Program-made: the position numbers and the translations under genes
Notes under the pieces: generated by a model
Told to the model about the DNA's origin: nothing
What the model saw: the letters and a program-made list of their open reading frames with translations, nothing else
Database searches by the model: none
In this document: positions 25,056 to 33,623 of the stretch, piece after piece
Layout of the letters: each line of letters begins with the position of its first letter
Position numbering within the stretch: position 1 is the first letter of the stretch
Source of the DNA: Phaeobacter gallaeciensis
GTDB lineage: Bacteria; Pseudomonadota; Alphaproteobacteria; Rhodobacterales; Rhodobacteraceae
DNA length: 64,000 nucleotides
Assembly (NCBI RefSeq): GCF_001678945.1
Contig: NZ_CP015124.1
Span: 3,510,001-3,574,000 of the forward strand
Direction: 5' to 3'

Positions 25056-28000
25056 TTATTCCAGTTCGATGAGGAGGTCCTTTGCATCGATCTGGCCGCC
25101 GGGCTGGACGTGCACGGCCTTGACCACCGCGTCGCGTTCGGCGTGCAGGCCGGTTTCCATCTTCATCGCTTCGATGGTCAGCAGCATGTCGCCCTCATGC
25201 ACCTGCTGGCCAACCTGTACCGCGACCGAGGCGACGACGCCGGGCATCGGCGCGCCGATGTGGTCGGGGTTGCCCGCTTCGGCCTTGGGACGGGCAGCGG
25301 TGGTGGATTTCACCAGACGGTTCGGCACCCGGATCACCCGCGGCTGGCCGTTGAGTTCGAAGAACACCTTCACCTCGCCGTTCTCATCGGTCTCGCCGAT
25401 GGCCTGCAGGCGGATCTCCAGCGTCTTGCCGGGGTCGATCTCGGCCGAGATTTCCTCGCCCGGTTCCATCCCGTAAAAGAACGCCCGTGTCGGCAGGCTG
25501 CGCACCGGGCCGTACTGGCGATGGCGGCCCATGTAATCGAGGAACACCTTGGGATACATCAGGTAGCCATTCAGATCCTCATCATCGACTGCCTTGCCTT
25601 CCAGCTGCTGGGACAGCTCGGCGCGGGTGGCTTCCAGATCGACCGGCTCCAGATGTTTGCCGGGGCGCTCGAGGTTGGGCTTTTCGCCTTTCAGCACCTT
25701 GTCCACGATACCCGCCGGAAAGCCGCCCGGCGGCTGGCCGAGGTTGCCGCGCAGCATGTCGACAACGGAATCGGGGAAGGAGAGGTCGGTCTGCGGATCC
25801 TCCACCTCTTCGCGGCTGAGGCCCTGGCTCACCATCATCAGCGCCATGTCACCGACCACCTTGGAGGAGGGTGTCACCTTGACGATATCGCCGAACATCT
25901 GGTTCACATCCGCATAGGTCTGGGCGACCTCGTGCCAGCGCTCTTCCAGTCCCAAGGAGCGCGCCTGCGCCTTGAGGTTGGTGAACTGGCCACCCGGCAT
26001 CTCGTGCAGGTAAACTTCCGAGGCCGGAGCCTGAAGGCCAGACTCAAAGGCCGCGTATTGCGCCCGCACCTGTTCCCAGTAATCGCTGATCTCGCGGATC
26101 TTGGCGATATCCAGCCCGGTGTCGCGGTCGGTGTTGCGCAGACCTTCGACGATCGACCCCAGACAGGGCTGCGAGGTGCCGCCACTGAACGCATCCATCG
26201 CTGCATCCACTGCATCGACGCCCGCATCGGCGGCGGCCAGAATGGTCGCCCCGGCGATGCCGGAGGTGTCATGGGTGTGGAAGTGGACCGGCAGGCCGAC
26301 CTCTTCCTTCAACGCCTTCACCAGCTGACGCGCGGCGGCGGGTTTCAGGAGCCCCGCCATATCCTTGAGGCCCAGAATATGGGCGCCTGCGGCTTCCAGA
26401 TCCTTGGCCATGCCGACGTAGTATTTGAGGTCATACTTGGCCCGGTCCGGGTCCATGATATCGCCGGTATAGCAGATGGTGCCTTCGCAGATCTTGCCGC
26501 TCTCCACCACCGCATCCATCGCGACGCGCATGTTCTCCACCCAGTTGAGGCTGTCAAAGACCCGGAAGACATCGACGCCGGTGATCGCGGCCTGTTTCAC
26601 AAAGGCCTGCACCACGTTGTCGGGGTAGTTGGTATAGCCCACCCCGTTGGAGGCGCGCAGCAGCATCTGGGTCATCACGTTGGGCATCGCCTCGCGCAGA
26701 TCCCGCAGCCGCTGCCAGGGGCATTCCTGCAAGAAGCGATAAGCCACATCAAAGGTCGCACCGCCCCAGCATTCCACCGAGAACAGCTGGCTGAGGCTTT
26801 GCGCATAGGCGGGTGCCACGCGGATCATGTCGATGGAGCGCATGCGGGTGGCGAGCAAGCTCTGGTGGCCGTCGCGCATGGTGGTATCGGTCAAGAGCAG
26901 CTGCCGCTGCGCCTTCATCCAGTCGGCCACCGCCTGGGCGCCCTTCTGCTCCAGAAGGTTGCGGGTGCCATAGGGCAGGGCGCCGGTCTCGACCTTCGGC
27001 GGGCGCGGATCCTTCAGACCCGCTTTCGGCTCGGCGCGGCCCTCGGTCTCCGGGTGACCGTTCACCGAGATGTCGGCGATATAGGTCAGCACCTTGGTGC
27101 CGCGGTCCTGGCGCTTGGCGAAGTTGAACAGCTCCGGCGTCTCGTCGATGAACTTGGTGGTGTATTCATTGCTGAGGAAGGTCGGGTGCTTCAGCAGGTT
27201 CTCGACAAAGGCAATGTTGGTGGAGACACCGCGAACGCGGAATTCGCGCAAGGCGCGGTCCATGCGAGCAATCGCCTTTTCCGGGGTGGGTGCCCAGGCG
27301 GTGACCTTGGTCAAGAGGCTGTCGTAATAGCGGGTGATCACCCCGCCCGCATAAGCGGTGCCGCCATCAAGGCGAATGCCCATGCCGGTGGCCGACCGAT
27401 ATGCGGTGATGCGGCCATAGTCAGGGATGAAGTTGTTGAGCGGATCCTCGGTGGTGACCCGGGTCTGCAACGCATGACCATTGAGGCGGATCTCGGACTG
27501 ATCGGCCTTGCCGGTGGCCTCGGCAATGCTCTTGCCCTCGGCGATCAGGATCTGCGCCTGCACGATATCGATGCCGGTGACTTCCTCGGTGACGGTGTGC
27601 TCCACCTGCACCCGCGGGTTCACCTCGATGAAGTAGAACTTGCCGGTTTCCATATCCATCAGGAATTCGACGGTGCCGGCGCATTCATAGTTCACATGCG
27701 CACAGATTCTGCGGCCCAGATCACAGATCTCGGCCCGCTGGTCTTCGCTCAGGTAAGGCGCCGGGGCGCGCTCCACGACTTTCTGGTTGCGGCGCTGGAC
27801 TGAGCAATCCCGCTCGAACAGGTGATAGATCTCACCGTGCTTGTCGCCAAGGATCTGCACCTCGACGTGGCGGGCGCGGGTGATCATCTTTTCGAGATAG
27901 CCCTCGCCATTGCCAAAGGCGGCCTCGGCCTCGCGGCGGCCTTCCAGAACTTTCTCTTCCAGCTCAGCCTCGGAGAGGATCGGCCGCATGCCGCGACCGC

Positions 28001-28499
28001 CACCGCCCCAGGAAGCCTTGAGCATCAAGGGATAGCCGACCTCACCCGCTTCCTTGCGGATGGCGTCCATGTCATCGCCCAGCACCTCGGTCGCGGGAAT
28101 GACCGGCACGCCAGCCTCGATCGCGACGCGCCGCGCCGAGGCCTTGTCGCCAAGGGCGCGCATCGTCTCGGCCTTGGGGCCGATGAAGGTGATGCCGTTG
28201 CGGGCGCAGGCATCGACGAAATCGGGGTTTTCGGACAACAGACCATAGCCCGGATGGATCGCATCTGCGCCGCTTTCCTTGGCAACGCGGATGATCTCGT
28301 CAATCGACAGATAGGCCGCCACAGGCCCCAAGCCTTCGCCGATCCGGTAGGCTTCATCCGCCTTGAACCGGTGCAGGCCCAGCTTGTCCTCCTCGGCGTA
28401 GACCGCAACGGTCTTCTTGCCCATTTCATTCGCAGCCCGCATCACGCGGATCGCTATCTCGCCGCGGTTGGCGATCAGAATTTTCTTGAAGTCGGTCAT
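25056..28499 (-). CDS. pyc: pyruvate carboxylase
   Basis: 1,147-residue single-chain biotin enzyme converting pyruvate to oxaloacetate, feeding the TCA cycle. The biotin carboxylase domain (about 1-460) shows MRANRGEIAIRV-type start (here ILIANRGEIAIRV), KASWGGGGRGM and EVNPRVQVEHTVTEEVTG. The carboxyltransferase domain (about 540-810) shows DTTMRDGHQSLLATRMR and VHFHTHDTSG. The biotinyl domain ends in AMKMETG with the carrier Lys1113. Full length. A palindrome with TACCC/GGGTA arms (28558-28575) lies ~60 bases before the start and may be an operator. Confidence 0.97.
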   Translation of the reverse strand: MTDFKKILIANRGEIAIRVMRAANEMGKKTVAVYAEEDKLGLHRFKADEAYRIGEGLGPVAAYLSIDEIIRVAKESGADAIHPGYGLLSENPDFVDACARNGITFIGPKAETMRALGDKASARRVAIEAGVPVIPATEVLGDDMDAIRKEAGEVGYPLMLKASWGGGGRGMRPILSEAELEEKVLEGRREAEAAFGNGEGYLEKMITRARHVEVQILGDKHGEIYHLFERDCSVQRRNQKVVERAPAPYLSEDQRAEICDLGRRICAHVNYECAGTVEFLMDMETGKFYFIEVNPRVQVEHTVTEEVTGIDIVQAQILIAEGKSIAEATGKADQSEIRLNGHALQTRVTTEDPLNNFIPDYGRITAYRSATGMGIRLDGGTAYAGGVITRYYDSLLTKVTAWAPTPEKAIARMDRALREFRVRGVSTNIAFVENLLKHPTFLSNEYTTKFIDETPELFNFAKRQDRGTKVLTYIADISVNGHPETEGRAEPKAGLKDPRPPKVETGALPYGTRNLLEQKGAQAVADWMKAQRQLLLTDTTMRDGHQSLLATRMRSIDMIRVAPAYAQSLSQLFSVECWGGATFDVAYRFLQECPWQRLRDLREAMPNVMTQMLLRASNGVGYTNYPDNVVQAFVKQAAITGVDVFRVFDSLNWVENMRVAMDAVVESGKICEGTICYTGDIMDPDRAKYDLKYYVGMAKDLEAAGAHILGLKDMAGLLKPAAARQLVKALKEEVGLPVHFHTHDTSGIAGATILAAADAGVDAVDAAMDAFSGGTSQPCLGSIVEGLRNTDRDTGLDIAKIREISDYWEQVRAQYAAFESGLQAPASEVYLHEMPGGQFTNLKAQARSLGLEERWHEVAQTYADVNQMFGDIVKVTPSSKVVGDMALMMVSQGLSREEVEDPQTDLSFPDSVVDMLRGNLGQPPGGFPAGIVDKVLKGEKPNLERPGKHLEPVDLEATRAELSQQLEGKAVDDEDLNGYLMYPKVFLDYMGRHRQYGPVRSLPTRAFFYGMEPGEEISAEIDPGKTLEIRLQAIGETDENGEVKVFFELNGQPRVIRVPNRLVKSTTAARPKAEAGNPDHIGAPMPGVVASVAVQVGQQVHEGDMLLTIEAMKMETGLHAERDAVVKAVHVQPGGQIDAKDLLIELE

Positions 28500-28635
28500 A
28501 TCTTCCCCCGAGGTCGTTCAGTCTGGCGATGTGTTAGGCGCATCTTGGCGTGCAGTATACCCGTAGTACTGGGTAGTGCGGGGCATGATTGCGCTCTCAT
28601 TTTGTGCTTTTCCGCCGCGCGGAGCGAAAGCGGGC

Positions 28636-29826
28636 TCACGGGGCGGTGTGGTTGAGCGGTCTGGCCGCTGGCAAAGAGGCAAGATCGGGCGTGCCGAGTT
28701 GGCCCATGTTCGCCTCTAGATCCTTTTTCAGGATGTCGATCAGATGGTCGGGACCGGTCGGCCCCAGCGCGGCCAGCGCGAAGTGAAAGGCGCGGCCCAG
28801 CATGACGAAATCGGCGCCAAGCGCCAGTGCCCGGAGGATGTCGAGGCCACCTTCGATGCCGCTGTCAAAGATCAGCGGCAGGTCCGTGGCGGCGCGCAGC
28901 TCGGGTAGCACTTCGATGGCGGCGGGGCTTCCGTCGAACTGGCGCCCGGCGTGGTTCGACACCCAGAGCCCATCGACGCCGATCGTCTCCAGCGGCTGCG
29001 CGTCCTCGGCGCGCATCACGCCCTTGATCACAAAAGGACCATCCCAGTGATCGCGCAGCCAGCGCGCATAGTCCCAATCGGGCGAGGTGCGCAGCAGATA
29101 CCCGATATGGGCGGTGGAGGAACGGCTCTCACCGGTGGCCTCAGCGGTGTATTTGTCGAGCGTGCGCATATGCGGCATGCCGCCCTCGTGTCGGTGCTGA
29201 CGGGCCATGCCCATGGCCCAGGCCGGGCGCATCGCCACCTGCGCCAGCAGGCGCGGCGTGAGGCGCGGCGGCTGGGTGAGGCCGGATCGCGTTTGCCGTT
29301 CCCGCCGTGAGGCGACAGGGACATCCACGGTCAGCACCAGCACCTTGAAGCCCGCGTCCCGGGCCCGTGCCAGCATGTCCTTGCGGATGCCTTCGTCCTT
29401 GGGGGGGTAAAGCTGGAACCAGGCCTGCTCGCCCAGATGCGGCGCCAGATCTTCGGGGCATTGGCTTGCAACGGTCGACAGGCTGTAGGGAAGGCCGCTG
29501 CGGGCGCCGCAGCGGGCCAGGTGGCCTTCGGCATCGGGCCAGATCAGTCCCGACATGCCCACCGGCGCAATGCCAAAGGGCAGCGGTAGCGTCGCGCCAA
29601 ACAGCTGCGTCGACAGGTCGATCTCAAGCGGGCCGTGCAGGATGGAGGGCAGGAAGCCGACCCGGTCCAGCGCGGTGCGGTTGCGCCTTTGGGTGGCTTC
29701 GGTGCCGGTGGCGCTGTCCAGATACTCCCAAACAAAGCGGGGCAGGCGCTTGCGTGCTGCTGCGCGCAGGTCAGACAGGCCGGGGTAATGCAGGTGCAGA
29801 TCCTGGTGCATGTTCATGCGGCGCAT
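28636..29826 (-). CDS. FMN-dependent alpha-hydroxy acid dehydrogenase (L-lactate dehydrogenase/LldD-like)
   Basis: 396-residue TIM-barrel flavoprotein oxidising an L-2-hydroxy acid. Family signatures include FGIAPVGMSGLIWPDAE, VLTVDVPVASRRERQTRSG, FVIKGVMRAEDA with the flavin-binding Lys, and the catalytic His/Arg motif SNHAGRQFDG (usually SNHGGRQ, so one Gly is Ala). ADFVMLGRAF follows. Lactate is the most likely substrate by family and by its position upstream of pyc, since it would yield pyruvate, but mandelate- or glycolate-type enzymes are close relatives. Several in-frame ATG codons occur within the first six codons. Confidence 0.85.
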   Translation of the reverse strand: MRRMNMHQDLHLHYPGLSDLRAAARKRLPRFVWEYLDSATGTEATQRRNRTALDRVGFLPSILHGPLEIDLSTQLFGATLPLPFGIAPVGMSGLIWPDAEGHLARCGARSGLPYSLSTVASQCPEDLAPHLGEQAWFQLYPPKDEGIRKDMLARARDAGFKVLVLTVDVPVASRRERQTRSGLTQPPRLTPRLLAQVAMRPAWAMGMARQHRHEGGMPHMRTLDKYTAEATGESRSSTAHIGYLLRTSPDWDYARWLRDHWDGPFVIKGVMRAEDAQPLETIGVDGLWVSNHAGRQFDGSPAAIEVLPELRAATDLPLIFDSGIEGGLDILRALALGADFVMLGRAFHFALAALGPTGPDHLIDILKKDLEANMGQLGTPDLASLPAARPLNHTAP

Positions 29827-29997
29827 AATTGCTGCTTTGCAGCGAAAGTCTAGCGAAAATGTTACAGAATTCTAACAGGGGCCCAGGCGGGCGCAGACAG
29901 CGGCGCCACTGGGGAGCGGTTCGCGGTAAAAAAGAGGCGTGAACATAGTGTGAACGTCCCCTTTCCCGCGCAGATGAATCACGCTAGGATCACGCCC

Positions 29998-32352
29998 ATG
30001 AGCAGTTTCGATGAAATGGACGCCTTTGAGGGCGCTTCCCTCTCCGCCCGCGCCATGGCTGCGCGCCCCAAACCCTATCTGGATGGGCTGAACCCAGCCC
30101 AGCGGGACGCCGTGGAATGCCTGGACGGGCCGGTTCTGATGCTGGCGGGCGCCGGCACCGGCAAGACTAAGGCGCTGACCACCCGGATCGTGCATCTGCT
30201 GACCTTGGGACAGGCGCGCCCGAACGAGATCCTCGCCGTGACCTTTACCAACAAGGCCGCGCGCGAGATGAAAGAGCGGGTCGGCCGGATGCTGGGCCAG
30301 CCTGCCGAGGGCATGCCCTGGCTCGGCACCTTTCACTCGATCTGCGTCAAGCTGCTGCGCCGCCATGCAGAACTGGCCGGGTTGAAATCGAATTTCACCA
30401 TTCTGGACACCGACGATCAGATCCGCCTCCTGAAGCAACTGATCCAAGCCGCCGGGATCGATGACAAACGCTGGCCGGCGCGGATGCTGGCCGGGATCAT
30501 CGACGACTGGAAAAACCGCGCCCTGACACCGGAGAGCGTGCCAGTGGCCGCTGCCAGCGCCTATAACCATCGCGGCACCGAGTTCTATGCCCAGTATCAG
30601 GCCCGCCTGAAAGAATTGAATGCCGTCGATTTTGGCGATCTGCTGCTGCATATGGTGACGATCTTCCAAAACCATCCGGATGTGCTGTCTCAGTATCAAC
30701 GCTGGTTCCGCTACATCATGGTCGACGAATATCAGGATACCAACGTCGCGCAGTATATGTGGCTGCGGCTGCTGGCGGCCGGGCACAAGAATATCTGCTG
30801 TGTCGGCGATGACGATCAGTCGATCTATGGCTGGCGCGGAGCCGAGGTGGGCAATATCTTGCGGTTCGAAAAAGACTTTCCCGGTGCCAAGGTGGTGCGG
30901 CTAGAGCAGAACTATCGCTCGACCGAACATATCCTTGCGGCGGCCTCCGGCGTGATCCGGGGCAATGCAGGGCGTCTGGGCAAAGAGCTGTGGACCGAGG
31001 CAACTGGCGGCGAAAAGGTGCGCCTGATCGGCCATTGGGATGGTGAGGAAGAAGCGCGCTGGATCGGGGAAGAGATCGAAGCCATGCAGCGCGGCACCCG
31101 TGGGCAGGATCCGGTGGATCTGAACCAGATGGCGATTCTGGTGCGCGCCAGCCACCAGATGCGCGCCTTTGAGGACCGTTTCCTGACCATCGGCTTGCCC
31201 TACCGTGTGATTGGCGGGCCGCGATTCTACGAGCGGCTCGAGATTCGCGACGCCATGGCGTACTTTCGGCTGGTGGTCTCGCCGGAGGACGATCTGGCCT
31301 TTGAGCGCATCGTCAACACGCCCAAGCGGGGCCTTGGCGACAAGGCGCAGCAGAAGATCCAGATCGCGGCGCGCGAGAATGGCGTTTCGCTGCTCGAAGG
31401 GGCACGGCTGGCCGTCGACAGCGGTGAGATCAAGGGCAAGGGCGGCGCGGCGCTGCGTCAGCTGACCGAGGATCTGCGCCGCTGGGGTCGGATGGCAGGC
31501 GATTCCGACATCAGCCATATGGAGCTGGCCGAGATTATCCTCGATGAAAGCGGCTATACCGCCATGTGGCAGATGGATAAGAACCCGGATAGCCCGGGCC
31601 GTCTGGAGAACCTCAAGGAACTGGTGAAGGCGCTGGAGAATTTCGAGAACCTGCAAGGCTTCCTCGAACACGTCAGCCTGGTGATGGACAACGATAAACA
31701 GGACGCCGAGCAGAAGGTCAGCATCATGACCCTGCACGCGGCCAAGGGTTTGGAGTTTCCGGCCGTCTTCCTGCCGGGCTGGGAGGATGGATTATTCCCT
31801 TCGCAGCGGTCGATGGATGAAAGCGGTCTCAAAGGGCTCGAGGAAGAGCGGCGCCTTGCCTATGTGGGCATCACCCGGGCGGAGAAGATCTGCACGATTT
31901 CCTTTGCGGGTAACCGCCGGGTCTTTGGACAGTGGCAGTCACAGTTGCCCTCGCGGTTCATTGATGAACTGCCCGAAGAACACGTGGAGGTGCTTACGCC
32001 GCCGGGGCTATACGGCGGCGGCTATGGCGCAGCGGCGGGCGGTACGCCAGTGCAGTCCCGAATCGACGAACGGATGGCGCAGGCGGATGGCTATAATTCG
32101 CCGGGCTGGAAGCGCATGCAGGCGCGGGCCGGGGAGCGCGGGTTGTCGCAGCCAAGGGAAAGCCGCAATCAGGTGATCGACCTGACGGCGACCTCCAGCT
32201 TTACGATTGGCGAGCGGGTGTTCCATCAGAAATTCGGCTATGGCGCGATCACCGGCATCGAAGGTGACAAGCTGGAAGTGGATTTTGAAAAGGCCGGGGT
32301 GAAAAAGGTGATCGCGAAATTCGTCACCGCCCATGACGATGTGCCGTTTTGA
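29998..32352 (+). CDS. uvrD: UvrD/PcrA/Rep-type DNA helicase
   Basis: 784-residue superfamily 1A 3'-5' helicase for nucleotide-excision and replication-fork repair. Motif I is LAGAGTGKTKAL, motif Ia TFTNKAAREMKERV, motif II VDEYQDTN, motif III GDDDQSIYGWRGA and motif IV LEQNYRST. The later TLHAAKGLEFPAVF and AYVGITRAEK (motifs V and VI) are complete. The C-terminal Tudor-like domain (VFHQKFGYGAITGIEGDKLEVDF) is the type found in PcrA/UvrD that contacts RNA polymerase. Start ATG 29998 follows AGGA; the extra upstream frame is untranslated. Confidence 0.93.
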   Translation: MSSFDEMDAFEGASLSARAMAARPKPYLDGLNPAQRDAVECLDGPVLMLAGAGTGKTKALTTRIVHLLTLGQARPNEILAVTFTNKAAREMKERVGRMLGQPAEGMPWLGTFHSICVKLLRRHAELAGLKSNFTILDTDDQIRLLKQLIQAAGIDDKRWPARMLAGIIDDWKNRALTPESVPVAAASAYNHRGTEFYAQYQARLKELNAVDFGDLLLHMVTIFQNHPDVLSQYQRWFRYIMVDEYQDTNVAQYMWLRLLAAGHKNICCVGDDDQSIYGWRGAEVGNILRFEKDFPGAKVVRLEQNYRSTEHILAAASGVIRGNAGRLGKELWTEATGGEKVRLIGHWDGEEEARWIGEEIEAMQRGTRGQDPVDLNQMAILVRASHQMRAFEDRFLTIGLPYRVIGGPRFYERLEIRDAMAYFRLVVSPEDDLAFERIVNTPKRGLGDKAQQKIQIAARENGVSLLEGARLAVDSGEIKGKGGAALRQLTEDLRRWGRMAGDSDISHMELAEIILDESGYTAMWQMDKNPDSPGRLENLKELVKALENFENLQGFLEHVSLVMDNDKQDAEQKVSIMTLHAAKGLEFPAVFLPGWEDGLFPSQRSMDESGLKGLEEERRLAYVGITRAEKICTISFAGNRRVFGQWQSQLPSRFIDELPEEHVEVLTPPGLYGGGYGAAAGGTPVQSRIDERMAQADGYNSPGWKRMQARAGERGLSQPRESRNQVIDLTATSSFTIGERVFHQKFGYGAITGIEGDKLEVDFEKAGVKKVIAKFVTAHDDVPF

Positions 32353-32420
32353 GCTGTGCCGGAGCCAGTCTGCTTTCTGGCTGCCCTGAGCATATTAATC
32401 TGAAAATGGAATGATGCGGT

Positions 32421-32505
32421 CGGATCGCGTTGCGATCCGATCCGGGCGCGGGGGCGCTGGCAGCGATGCTGCCAGCGCCCCCGCGCCATTGCCCCGTTGC
32501 AACGG
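32421..32505. repeat. cluster of three inverted repeats downstream of uvrD
   Basis: The first hairpin has CGGATCGC/GCGATCCG arms (32421-32439). The second is a perfect 20-bp inverted repeat with a GAT loop (32445-32487). Third is a 12-bp palindrome CCGTTGCAACGG (32494-32505). No T-run follows, so these are not standard terminators. The remaining bases between uvrD and the RNA array (32353-32580) hold no gene. Confidence 0.7.
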
Positions 32506-32580
32506 CTGCGGCGCGAAAAGGGCGGGCGCGCAGCGGCTGGCGATGGTGTCGGGTGATTTCTGGGGGGCGTTAAATGCAAA

Positions 32581-32656
32581 AACGGCGGTGCCAGGGAGGA
32601 GGAAGGCACCGCCGTTCTTTTCAACATTCGGCCAAATGGGAGGAGAGACCGAATGT
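32581..32656 (-). ncRNA. CcsR-type small RNA unit 5 (includes array terminator)
   Basis: Two hairpins on the minus strand expose CCTCCTCCC-type loops: stem ACATTCGG/CCGAATGT (32624-32656) and a perfect 12-bp stem AACGGCGGTGCC (32581-32616). The latter runs into TTTTT on the minus strand, so the final sRNA hairpin doubles as the array's Rho-independent terminator. Confidence 0.75.
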
Positions 32657-32688
32657 ATCAGCGTCCGGGTCTGATCCCGGTATGAGGT

Positions 32689-32762
32689 GCGGCGACACCA
32701 GGGAGGAGGAGAGGTGCCGCCGCTCTGAACAACATCTGGCCAAATGGGAGGAGGGCCGGATG
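32689..32762 (-). ncRNA. CcsR-type small RNA unit 4
   Basis: Two hairpins with arms at 32689-32699/32713-32723 (one pair is A-C on the plus strand but G-U on the minus strand) and 32733-32741/32754-32762. Both loops carry the complement of GGGAGGAG, i.e. the CUCCUCCC anti-Shine-Dalgarno motif. Confidence 0.75.
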
Positions 32763-32795
32763 CATCAGGTCCCGGGTTTGATCCCGGTATGAGGT

Positions 32796-32871
32796 GCGGC
32801 AGCACCAGGGAGGAGGAGAGGCGCCGCCGCTCTGAACAACATCCGGTCAAATGGGAGGAGAGACCGAATGT
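32796..32871 (-). ncRNA. CcsR-type small RNA unit 3
   Basis: Hairpins at 32796-32806/32820-32830 (two pairs that exist only as G-U on the minus strand) and 32839-32848/32862-32871 (one minus-strand G-U). Both loops show CUCCUCCC on the minus strand. Confidence 0.75.
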
Positions 32872-32903
32872 ATCAGCGTCCGGGTTTGAACCCGGTATGA
32901 GGT

Positions 32904-32980
32904 GCGGCGACACCAGGGAGGAGGAGAGGTGTCGCCGCTCTGAACAACATCTGGTCAGAAGGGAGGAGAAGACCGGATGT
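32904..32980 (-). ncRNA. CcsR-type small RNA unit 2
   Basis: A perfect 11-bp hairpin GCGGCGACACC/GGTGTCGCCGC (32904-32938) and a second at 32947-32956/32971-32980, with CUCCUCCC-type loops on the minus strand. Units are separated by short CCGGG/CCCGG hairpins (near 32665, 32772, 32880 and 32989). Confidence 0.75.
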
Positions 32981-33012
32981 ATCAGATCCCGGGTTTGATC
33001 CCGGTATGGGGT

Positions 33013-33085
33013 GCGGTGACATCAGGGAGGAGGAAGATGTCACCGCGGAACACAGGCCCTTTAGGGAGGAGGAGAAAAGAGCCTG
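33013..33085 (-). ncRNA. CcsR-type small RNA unit 1 (next to DUF1127 stop)
   Basis: A hairpin GCGGTGACATC/GATGTCACCGC (33013-33046, perfect) and a second, CAGGCCCTTT/AAAGAGCCTG (33053-33085), starting eight bases after the DUF1127 stop codon. Compared with unit 2 the first stem has changed bases on both sides, so pairing is kept (covariation). Loops carry CUCCUCCC on the minus strand. Confidence 0.75.
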
Positions 33086-33092
33086 ATCTCGG

Positions 33093-33311
33093 TTATGCGT
33101 TTTCGTATGCGGCCTGGTAGGCCAGACGTTTGATCATCGAGCGGTTCAGCCCCAGATCCGCCAGTTCGCGGTTCGACAGGGCGGAGAGCTCATTCAGGGT
33201 TTCGCGATACAGACGGTAACGCGCGATTTTCAGTTTCATCTCGTCGATCAGGCCCAGGCCGTTTGCGGCCAGCGAGCCCTTGTGGGCGGTGATGTGATTT
33301 ACTGCAGCCAT
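33093..33311 (-). CDS. DUF1127 small protein (CcaF1-like)
   Basis: 72 residues ending in the DUF1127 signature RYRLYRETLNELSALSNRELADLGLNRSMIKRLAYQAAYE. In Rhodobacter sphaeroides a DUF1127 gene (RSP_6037, CcaF1) is co-transcribed with the CcsR sRNAs, and its product is an RNA-binding protein acting in sRNA maturation. The same gene order here implies the same role. Start ATG 33311 follows GAGGA. Upstream, TTGTGC-N16-CTAAAT (minus strand) is a possible promoter and CAGCATTT occurs repeatedly. A stress sigma factor is likely by analogy, but I cannot define the box. Confidence 0.9.
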   Translation of the reverse strand: MAAVNHITAHKGSLAANGLGLIDEMKLKIARYRLYRETLNELSALSNRELADLGLNRSMIKRLAYQAAYENA

Positions 33312-33623
33312 TGGGCAGATCCTCAGTTCCGTAAATTTCCGTGTGCCGTTAAAGGCGTTTCTTGAACACCAATTTAGGGAAATGCTGCAACTGCACAATC
33401 CCAAGAGTCAGCATTTCTGCCATGCAGCATTTGCATGGGTCATCTGGGGGAAGTGCGGAAAATTGGTGTGGTTTTGTGCGGGGTTGGAAAAATTGCCTAT
33501 TCTTGCGGCGGTTTATGTCTGGGATGCGTAAAGCTGCCGTTACGGCAATCGCGCTTGGGCTGGCGCGGACGCTCCTATATAGGGTGGGCGCCCAAAGAGG
33601 GGCGGGAAAGACAGGAGAGCGCC

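Noticed and set aside
24924-27803. Very long plus-strand open frame opposite pyruvate carboxylase
   Set aside because: A GC-rich shadow of pyc: the His/Gly/Asp-rich translation matches no fold, while the minus strand gives a complete enzyme.
32411-32998. Short plus-strand frames with repeated GGGAGGAG 'ribosome sites'
   Set aside because: The purine runs are the complements of CUCCUCCC hairpin loops; structure, terminator and the DUF1127 gene all point to minus-strand RNAs.
32581-33085. CRISPR array
   Set aside because: The ~108-bp units are near-identical throughout and fold into hairpins; there are no unique spacers and no cas genes.
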